Positions 55,116 through 64,000 of a stretch of DNA of 64,000 bases are shown in pieces (position 1 is the stretch's first letter; every line of letters begins with the position of its first letter). The stretch is from Rhizaria sp. SCN 62-66 (Eukaryota > Rhizaria, unplaced). The stretch covers positions 186,001-250,000 of the forward strand of contig MEDY01000042.1 in NCBI GenBank assembly GCA_001724265.1, written 5' to 3'. A program made the translations under genes and the position numbers. A model generated the notes under the pieces. That model saw only the letters and a program-made list of their open reading frames with translations, did no database searches and had not been told where the DNA came from.

Positions 55116-55943
55116 GTAAAACATCGCTGCTGCAAGCAAGCACATATCACTCGGGTCCTCGAAGACCGCTGCAACAGTAACCGCAGCGATCGCTTGTCGA
55201 AGATGCCGTGCATGTTTTTTGAGATAATTATTATTTAGTTACGCTTTTTACTTGTTACTGTGCCTTTTAACTAGTGTCAACATTTGCGACGAATGTCTTT
55301 TGTGCTGTATGGAGACGATTGTAGCTCCTCGTGCCACTTACTCTTCCGCCACTGGTCTGAGATGCTGATGTTGAGAGGGATGTTGTCTTGCGATGTCGTC
55401 ATACCATCTTGAATACAGCGTTTTGTTTTATTTATTCAAATCTTTGTGGCTTCTCTGACGCATGCATATCATTCTATCGTCTTGTGGAAGCAAACTGACT
55501 GTGGGTAGCCCACAGTCATGTCAGGTTGGAATTCATGTTATGGAAATCTCGAATATCTCGACTATACAATGTTTATTAAGTTCGCATTGAATATAAACTG
55601 TCGAATCTATAATTGAAAACCTATGACATTTGATATTATATGCATAGGGTCTTGTCCGACCTCGATATGAATGTGTCTTTGTGATCGAGGCGCTCACGGA
55701 GTTGGAATCAACCATTATTTCGACGAAATCAAGGATTTACTGTCAAATCCAAAGACACGCGAAAAATGAAATGCAGAATTACTTACTTTCAATACGTTCA
55801 CATGTTCTTACCAAAGCCACTTTGATATAATCTCTTTTCCTACGTAGAACACCGAGTGGTTAGAAAGATACGCTTCAAGTCGTTCGCAGCAGCGCTCTCT
55901 ATCGATATCTGCCGCGCGCTGCCCGCGCCTTCTTCGACGCAAA
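55116..55943. other. Spacer between TauE/SafE-like gene and the next gene
   Basis: An 828-bp AT-rich region between co-directional genes presumably holds the 3' UTR of the transporter and the promoter of the following gene. Short antisense frames (55533-55715, 55808-56017) have no coding features. No RNA gene is recognised. Confidence 0.45.
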
Positions 55944-58900
55944 ATGTCTCGGGCTGACCATGGACGCGACATTAATGCGCGCGTGCTGGTGCTGCCGATT
56001 GACTTTGGCTCAGGCATCGTCGAGCTTCACTTCTTGCGCGCCACCGACGGTGTCTGGTACGTTACCTCAGTGGCACCCACTTGAAGAACTCACTTTACAG
56101 CGCATACTTTGATCATTTTTTAGCCTTTATCACGTGCTAACTCGCGTTGTTATGCGTTGTTCATTCGCTTTTGTAGGTGTTTGACGGTCAGGGAGCTCGA
56201 CTCACTGTTGATCCGTGCTGAGATTAACATCAACGACAGCATGCTTGCAGGCGACGCCGCAAGTTACCAGCATCAGTATCGCCCGCGCCCTATCTCGATG
56301 ACTCCCGGCCGTGCGCAACAGATGCAACAGCGCCGCTCATCAGCCACCGTGGCTGAGGACAACAAGAAGGACGCCGCTGCTAGGGCCTATGTGCGGCAGA
56401 CTTGCATCGAGCTCGGACTCGCCTCCTGCGCAGTACGTTAACGTTGGCGAAATCGATTAAAAACGCATGGATTATATGCTCGCAAAAATAATTTCAATTA
56501 GTTTTCTACGATATTTATTGCTTACCTAACTCTTGATTGCTCTATCTCATGTTGCGCAGGCTGATAACGACGAGATGTCGCTGCTGCGCCGCGTCGGCGC
56601 AGTCGGGGCCCGCGCACCTAAGGCCACTCTTATCCCCATCGACCACGGCCTCTACCTCCTGCGAGTGTTCGGCCTTGCTGCGGCCGCGCTGCGCATTGAG
56701 GCTGCTCTGCAGCATCTCGTCTACGTGCGTCCCCGTCACATGAACGCCGGCTCGCAGCAGGCTCTCGTGTCGCTGGTGACCGACAACACGATGTTAGCAG
56801 GCGTAGATGCTACCGCTGGCAATATCACAAACCCTACCGGTGCTAGCAGCGGCGCAAGCATTGGCAGCGTGTCGCAGCTACTCTCTTTTGATGACGACGA
56901 TGCTGGGGTTGCCGATGACTGTAGCAGCGCAGGCAACGTAAGTGCCAGTGACAATATCTATCACAACGACAGTGACCACAACTTTGCGAGTGCATTTGGA
57001 TCTGGAGGCGGGTATAACACAACAGCGGGCGCCAACGCTAATGTGCGGTCACGATTAAACGCCTCATTCTCAATGTACAACTCCACACTGTTTTCTCCGC
57101 GTGGCTCGGGTCCGAGCGCAGCCGCAACTAACAACAACTCAACTAACAGTAGTCCTTCAGGGCTTGGTCACAGTCTTGGGGCAGCTCGCAGTAACAACAG
57201 TATGAACGTGAACATTAACAGCGCCGCAAATAAGGACGCGAGTATGCTTTACCGCGCAAGTACACCCACTAACGCCGGCGTTTATGCTGTGCCGAACACC
57301 CAAAACGTGAATGCGATCGCAAACTCGAACAGCAGTGCGAGTGCAGCTGTTGTAGGGGGCACTGTTAGTGTTGCTGGCCCAGGTCAGGCACGCGCGCGCG
57401 GCCGCAAGCGAGGCGGTAGGAGGCCAAGCGCAGCAGTCCCTTACGGTCACTTTCACGGTATCGGTGGCTTGGTAGGTGCTGAGGCCGCTGCGGCTGCAGC
57501 AGAGGTAAACGCTTTGTATATTCAAGAGCAGCGCTATACTCTTGATATATACATCTACGATGGCGTCACCGATGCAACCGCGATGCTCTCAACTTTTCTT
57601 ACTCTGGCAAGGCAGGCGAACGCACGCGCAGTGCCGATGTCTCCTGCAAAGGAGTACGCAAGTGGCAGCGCAACTGCGCACAGCGTCACGGAGCTGAAGC
57701 TGGCAATGGGTAGTTGGATCAAGCCAGGTTTGCGGTTCGACGCAACCTCAAGCGCTCCAAACGCTGACACCGCTTCTAACAGCAGCGGCACAAGTGCAAG
57801 CAGCAGTGACGCAGCTGCAAACAGCGCAGGCGGCTGTGCCACTCGTTTCGACGCATCGTTAAGCGTTTTGAATCAGCTTTGCAATCAAGCCACTGCAAGC
57901 ACCAACAGCAGCAACTTAGGTACCGGCGTGGGCCCGAGTATCAGCGCGCGCCCTGGCAATTTCACGATGCCAGCGGAACCGCAAGCGCAGTCAACATCCC
58001 TGGCGGTAACAACATCTGCTTCACAACAACAGCCACAGTCATGTGGTGTAATGCCAAGGCTGCCTGATTTCTCGATGAGCTTTGAGTCGCGCATTGAACC
58101 GTCACTTGGCGATATCGCCTTTGGTGGTTCTTGTCCCAGCCGTCGCTTGGAACAGCATGCTGTGTGCACCCATATGTACTCGAGCAACAATAACACCGAC
58201 GCCAGTGGCTTTACTCAAGCACCGCCGGTGAAGCTTGAGCCCATCCGGGTTACTCCAGTAATCCCGCTGCCGCACGCGCGTAAAGCGGCTTCGCGCACGG
58301 GCCAAACACAGAAGGGCAAGCTATCGCTAGAGAACGAAAAGGTTTTTAACGAGTGGTACAGTACGCACGTGCGAGATCAGGACCACAGCACGATCTATAA
58401 CTCAAATTCCTACATGGCACCTCAGCAATACGGGCAATCCGCACCAACGCATCATTCACAGCACCAATGGCTTGGCAACGCTTATTACAACAACGGCCAG
58501 AATGTATATGCCAACGCAGGCATGTCCCATCTCTCAGCGCCAACGTTGCCACCAATTGACCCACACTTAGTATTGCAATTTGTGCCACAGCAGGAGTCGC
58601 AGCCGCGTCTTGCGTTGCAGTCGCCACAGTCAGAGCTCCCAGCTCCTTTGCGTCAGTACCAGCTTTCACCGCCTCAACATCAGCAGCAGAGTCAGGCCCC
58701 GCTTTTGACTCAAAATGACGGGTACATCAACAGCCACAACCAAAGTGCAGGCCTAAACGTAATGCTTCAGAGGCAGCAACCATTTCAGCTACAGCATGGA
58801 TTTGAGACTCAGCCCGTGTTGTCAGACTATACCGAGTTAGAGCCGTACGCCAACGGTTTGCTGCCTTACAAACAGGTCCAACAGCAACAGTTTAGACGCG

Positions 58901-61900
58901 AGCAGCAACCGCGCGAGCAAGAAGTATCTTGTCAGCAGCAGCGCCAGCAAGAACACCAACACCGACTACAGTCAGAATCTAAGTATTGTGAAGATGAGTA
59001 TAAGCAGCTTCGCGGCGATGAAATCTACGTTAACTCGTATACCTGCGCCGACAGCAGCGTCCCACTTGGCGATAGATTTAGTAACAGTTACACAAAGGAA
59101 AGCTCGACGTCATCGAACGGTACAAATTCGGCATTGCCAACACCACGTGTCAAGCGCCCTTGCAATTCAAGCACTAGTGAGCACTCGGAAAACATGCCGA
59201 CTTTTAACGGTGACAACTTTATTGGCTTGCATGCGCCTGCAAACGAAGTTCAGCCACGTGGCAATGGGTATACTTCTTTGCCGATACTAGCAGGCGCGCT
59301 TCTGCCGCCTGCTGATCGAACATGTGAATACAGCAGTGAAGCTGTACGCAGCACGTATGTTGGAATAAACGCGAATGAGGGCCAGGGTAGCCAGAGCCCT
59401 GGTCCTCTTAGCAACATGTATGACAACAGCAACAGCACCACAGCTGTCGCGCTATCATCATCTCTGGCTACTCCAACTAATGCGCGGAATGACACGAATT
59501 ACTCCAGTATGAACAACAATGATAGTTATCACGTGCAAGACATCCGCTCAAGCATTGCAACACCAACCGTTGATTTGCACGTGACAAACTTGTTTGTCAC
59601 ACCAGAAAAGACGTCGTCTTCGGGGAGGCCGCCTGGTGCTCCGGTGCGAAATGCGCCTTACTACGCGGTGACTTCAAACACATTGGACTCCTCACCTGCC
59701 TTCGCGTTCTTGTCAACTCCAGCTTCACACGTTGAGCTGAACGCTCTCTAGACCGCACTTAATGCTCATGTAAGCACACAGTTACAGCGTGGCCACGTAT
59801 TGTCACTAAATGAGTCTAGCGCGGAGAGTTGTATGCACAAAAACGGCGACGATGAGCACAAACAACGTTTTGATCAAGATGCTGCTCACAGTACTGGCAC
59901 GATGCCCTTTGCAATGGCTAGTGCAAGCGGTTGCCTGAAGAGTAGCAAACTGAATCAACAGCTCTACCACCGATCTAGCCATGAAGTGGCTGCGTCGTCT
60001 TTATCGATGGCATTAAGTGGCACAAAATGTATGAGCTCGCGCGATGTAACTGCCGTCGCCACGTCTCTAGCAACTGCGCCCGTGGTTTGTGCCACTGTCC
60101 AGTATAGTCAGCAAGAGCAAGTTCGAACGCGCAGTGCGTCTGCTCAAGACAATACTTTGGCTGCTGCTGATACACCCCCGCTGAATATCGTTTGCAATCG
60201 CTCCAACTCGATTGCCCCTAGCCACTCGCGCATTTCAACCTCAACAGTTGCGAACCCCATGTCCGACAACGGTTCTGTTTTGCACGCAAACGCCAACACC
60301 AATGCCCGTGCACACAGGCATAATCACATCCGGAGTCACAGCCCAGTTCCCGTAAACGTGAGTAGTCACACTGGAGTGACAGGCCACTCAGACACGCATC
60401 GACACCCAACCGCGCACACGCAAGGTCACGGCAACGCTCGCAGTCACGCACACTCTCATCATCAGTCTTATAACCATCAGCGTCACGGTAACACACAAGC
60501 TCATTCACATCCGCACAGTGGTAGCAACGCTGTGCATGGACGAAGATCTGGTGATGGCGATAGCGGCGACGGAAGTAGTGCTTCGGTGGTGACTGTACAC
60601 AAGCATCGAGTGATCGTGGGCCCTTGCGCTGTCGCCGACATTCCGTGCCGCTACGCCGGCTGTCTTGACCCGCGCGGTCCATTGCATCCACACGCCGCGG
60701 CACTCACACATCTGAGTAGTACAGATGCGACTGAGCGTGAACACATGCTCAACCGCTTGCCAAGGCCAGTCGAACTTAGAATCAGTGCATCACCATGGAA
60801 GACGCCAATACTCGCGCCGCACCCGCAAACGCTTCTCCGTTACGTGCCGATCCACCCGTACTTCACAGTGGCAACTGTTGCATATCTAGCAGGTGTTCCG
60901 CAGTCTGCATCTTGCCTTCCGTTGTTGCAAGCTAACGAAGACGCGTACGCAGCAGCGCGTTTGAAACAACAACAACAAGAGCAACTGCTTCTTAGTGAGC
61001 AACAGCAGCAACAACTTGAGCGCGAACGCGAACAGCAAGGGCAGCGGCGTGAGCTATTACTTGAGCAGCAACAGCAACATCAACAACAACTGTCAGGACC
61101 GCATCCCATCACGGCACATCTGCTCGTTGATAAGGGCACTGAGGTTGCAGTCCTCGGAAATGACTTTAGCGGCGCAATCAGCACAAGTGCAAGCGCAACT
61201 AGTGCGACTAGCTTAGGTACAGCCAGCGGGACTGGCGGCAGAGTTGCGATGCCAGACTCTAGTCAGCGTCGTCGCGGTCAAGCTGCGGCAGGCAGTCACG
61301 GACCTAGCGCGTTATCCCTCGGCCCAACAGCGTTGCGCCAACGCAACAACGGAGACAGCAGAGTCCGCCTTGGTGAAGTCATGACCGATCAAGATGCTAA
61401 GGAGGATTTGTACCACGACGACGAAAAGCACGGCGAAAGCAGGTCGGGTGACGGGTTTGGAGCCGCGACTCACAGCGCGGCCCCTGGCACTGGTAGGCAC
61501 TATGTGAACGCTCACGCCAATCGTGCCCAGCGCGACACAACGGTGCCCGCGTCTGCGGTAGAGCTAGGTCTCGCAACAACAACTGTCAGCGCAGGGGTCC
61601 ACGCCGAGTCTGCAACAAGCACGATGGATGCAAGCAGCCCCGATAGCTACGCTGATGTTGACGTGAAAAACTGCAACAGTAACTGCATTACTCGTGCAGA
61701 TGGCGGCGAAAACGATGATTTGGACAGCGAGAGTGATGACGACGATGTGTGGTATCGCGGCGGCTACCGTGCTGCAACTGCCGCTGCAATTGCAGGTTCC
61801 GCAGAGAGCTCGAGGCTTGCGAGATCAAGGGACACAAGGTCATCCAGGGGGTCAGAGTGGTTGTCCCCCGTTGCAAGCGCACTAAGCCCGGAACGCGCGC

Positions 61901-63378
61901 GTCTGCTCACTGCTCCAGCGCAAGATATTGCAACCTTGTCCACATCAACGCAAACAGCTCGAGATATGCTAACACAACAATTGCAACAGCAGCGAGATAT
62001 GCTGTCTCCGTCCTCGCAACTGCCCCTTCAGTCACCGTCCGCTTACTCCCTGGAGCACCTCCGCTCGCTATCACAATTACAGTCGCAGTCGCAATCCCAG
62101 TCAACATCACTGGCACCGTCAGAGCTGCAGCTGCAGTCTCAGTCAGAGTCGGTCCAATCTCAAGAAACTTCGGAAGCATTACCGCAGCCCCACAGCGCCG
62201 GTGTGTTAGAACAAGAGCAGAATCATCAGCTGCAACCTGCGACGCCACTATCCTCGTTGTTGTTCGACGGTGTGCGTTCTCTATCGCTAGGAACCTCATC
62301 CGATGCGCTGCAGCAGTCTTCATATGGCTACTCGGGTCAAGACCGACTAGTTCCCTTTTCGCCAGCCTCCAAAGCCAACGCAAAACGGTTGCGGAGTGCC
62401 CGCGACGGTGGCGCTGTTGTGCTCGTTGCGCAGCATAGACAGGGTCAGCAGCAACAGGGCGGTCTACCGCCGATTGCGCCAGCTCGTGCCGAAGCCAAAT
62501 TGCGCAGGGTCGAGGTTAAGCCGCTGCAGGCACACTTCCCCGTGCGCGCTAGCAAGTCAGCCGGTGTGAGTAGCAGTAGCAGTAGTCTTAGCGGCAGCGA
62601 CATAACTGCAAGCGTTGCCACTGGCACTGAGGCAAGTACTCGCAGCAGCAACGACGAAGGCGGCGGTGACATCGACGACGACGACGACAACGACGACGAT
62701 GATGAAACCGTTGCTCTCACAATGGCCGATGGCACTAGTACCGATGCAAGCAGCAGCACGCTTCACCGCAACTGGGTTGAACGTGGGGCTGGTGGCGTTA
62801 AAAATAACAGCAACCTTCAAACGCCTAAGCAGCTTGTGGCTCATACCTCTCAGCTGGGTCTCAGCACGACCTCGGCCGCCGCCGAGGTGAGTAGCTCATC
62901 GGGCACCTCCACAAGTTGGCATGGTGGCAAAACTCCGCGCAGGCAGCAGCGGCCGCGCGCGGCGTTTTTCCCGCATTCGCAGCAACAACAGCGCCAGCAG
63001 CAGCAACACAAGGATCATGATGTAGCAACGGCTCTGGGAGTCAGCACCAAGATTGTCGAGCCCGCGCTCTCTGCGGAGCAGCAGCAACTACTGCAACCCC
63101 AACAGAAACTAAATCAGTCTGCGACTGAGACCGACAGGTCCACTGCGACAACTCCGAGTGCGCGCACGAACGTTCAGACTCGGTCTGTGGCTTATGTCAC
63201 ATCTGAGGATAGCATTGCTGGCTCAAGTGTTTCCAGAGGGGCGGCGACTGCAAGCGCAAGTGAGAGCGCAACTGACACTGCAAGTATTCATGATTGTGTC
63301 AGTGGCAACAAGAGCAGTGCGAGCAGCAAAGGCAGTAAAACCCCGCCACACACGCGACAGACCCAGCAGAAGAAATGA
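55944..63378 (+). CDS. Unrecognised ~2,395-codon low-complexity protein (in-frame TAG)
   Basis: Exons are 55944-56056, 56177-56432 and 56560-63378. Introns are 120 bp (GTACGT to TTTTGTAG) and 127 bp (GTACGT to TTGCGCAG), and phases agree at both junctions. I do not recognise the family. Three segments look folded: residues 1 to about 190 (including LPIDFGSGIVELHFLR, CLTVRELDSLLIRAEI and IPIDHGLYLLRVFGLAA); a short strand-rich piece near 57505-57610 (RYTLDIYIYDGV); and a Cys/His-containing piece near 60600-60960 (VADIPCRYAGCLDP, LPRPVELRISASPWKTP, RYVPIHPYFTVATVAYLAG). The rest is Asn/Ser/Gln/His-rich, with a His-rich stretch near 60290-60540 and coiled-coil-like Gln/Glu tracts near 60960-61090. 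Codon 1187 (59749-59751) is an in-frame TAG, and the frame continues 1,209 codons to a TGA. The composition suggests a nuclear or scaffold protein, which is inference only. Confidence 0.72.
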
Positions 63379-63830
63379 ATAATCGTTTGAAAAACAATAA
63401 TATGAACAACAACAATTAGTTTTGATCGTTTGAAAATGTATACTGTATAGACTGATAAAAATAATAGAGATGACGAAGATAATAATAAGTCTTGCTGAGG
63501 CAATAATAAAAACCAAAACCAAACTTGAAAGATCGAAAAGATCAAAAAGAAACTACGCTCTGCAAACTGGAACAAATGTTATTGTGATGGAGCAAACATA
63601 AGAGTGACTGTAACAAAAACAAACATAACAACAACAACCAACAGAAATCTAACTTCCTAAGTATCTTCTTACACTTCTCATGCGCTTCGACAAAAACAAA
63701 ACAACATATCACAATCAATCACAGCCAACTAAATTGACTGCGTTTTAAGCAACGAATAGGGCAAACTCACACATTGTACCTGATCGTACATGTGTGTTTT
63801 CACTTTCTCAATTACTCTTTGTTATCCTCT
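63379..63830. other. Convergent AT-rich spacer
   Basis: A 452-bp AT-rich region lies between the 3' end of the preceding gene and the partial minus-strand gene at the right edge. It contains A/C-rich runs (about 63608-63650) and no gene that I can support. Confidence 0.45.
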
Positions 63831-64000
63831 TTACTTGTTGCTGTCCTTCCTGGGCCTGCCACCCTTGGGCATAATCCTCTCCTTCTCACTGTGCGAGCTG
63901 TGGTTACTCAGCGAGAATCCGGGAATAATATTAGCGCTCGTCGTCCTCGTCGCGAGCGCGAGCGGGGAGAGTCCGGCGCCGTTGGCGGGCGGGACGCCGG
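63831..64000 (-). CDS. C-terminal fragment of a gene entering from the right edge
   Basis: On the minus strand an open frame enters at base 64000 and ends with TAA at 63831-63833, giving about 56 residues. It ends KGGRPRKDSNK, whose GRPRK core resembles an AT-hook DNA-binding motif. GC content rises sharply at this boundary, as at other exon ends in the window. The fragment is too short to name a family, and the AT-hook is only a motif match. Confidence 0.45.
   Translation of the reverse strand, partial: GVPPANGAGLSPLALATRTTSANIIPGFSLSNHSSHSEKERIMPKGGRPRKDSNK

Noticed and set aside
59800-63378. A separate gene starting shortly after the TAG at 59749
   Set aside because: The frame opens with TTG, the first ATG is at 59833, and no promoter or 3' end fits in the gap. 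Frame and composition continue across the TAG.
1-64000. CRISPR arrays, insertion sequences, prophage or bacterial operons
   Set aside because: Repeats present are coding microsatellites or long diverged protein units. No spaced direct repeats, terminal inverted repeats with transposase, or bacterial gene organisation were seen.

Overview
The window is nuclear DNA of a unicellular eukaryote (protist), not of a bacterium or virus. The reasons are spliceosomal introns in six of the ten genes, a Prp38-type splicing factor, a TPR-phosphatase of the PP5 family, a HECT ubiquitin ligase, a 7TM-RGS protein and a mitochondrial-type adrenodoxin with a presequence. Exons are GC-rich with long Ala/Asn/Ser/Thr/Gln tracts, while introns and spacers are AT-rich. 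I cannot place the lineage from this sequence alone.

Layout: (1) 1-7323, minus strand: the 5' two thirds or more of a very large secreted or surface protein built from long tandem units, running off the left edge. (2) 8888-9429, minus: mitochondrial [2Fe-2S] ferredoxin. (3) 10188-11990, plus: PP5-like Ser/Thr phosphatase. (4) 12525-13385, minus: membrane-anchored cytochrome-b5-like (MAPR) protein. (5) 14215-43956, plus: one 29.7-kb uninterrupted frame for a ~9,913-residue HECT E3 ligase. (6) 44590-46003, minus: pyridoxal kinase. (7) 47096-49006, minus: 7TM-RGS regulator of G-protein signalling. (8) 49816-51333, plus: Prp38-like splicing factor with an Arg/Asp/Ser tail. (9) 51745-55115, plus: TauE/SafE-family membrane protein with a huge low-complexity loop. 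(10) 55944-63378, plus: unrecognised 2.4-k-residue low-complexity protein. (11) 63831-64000, minus: C-terminal scrap of another gene. The genes are independent housekeeping, signalling and surface genes. There is no operon-like or mobile cassette and no tRNA or rRNA that I can support.

The most interesting signal is the genetic code. Three long genes (1, 9 and 10) are each interrupted by exactly one in-frame TAG, and the same frame then continues as protein-like sequence for 1,774 or more, 226 and 1,209 codons. In the TauE/SafE gene the TAG lies between the two halves of the conserved membrane domain. All ten visible gene ends use TAA (five) or TGA (five), never TAG. This suggests that UAG is a rare sense codon here while UAA and UGA terminate. 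A 27-nt intron-like segment is a competing explanation at one of the three sites.

A second genome-level signal is that all eight introns inferred here start with GTACG or GTGCG rather than the usual GTAAG or GTATG. Introns were placed by eye from reading frame, splice motifs and family alignment, and none is confirmed by transcript data.
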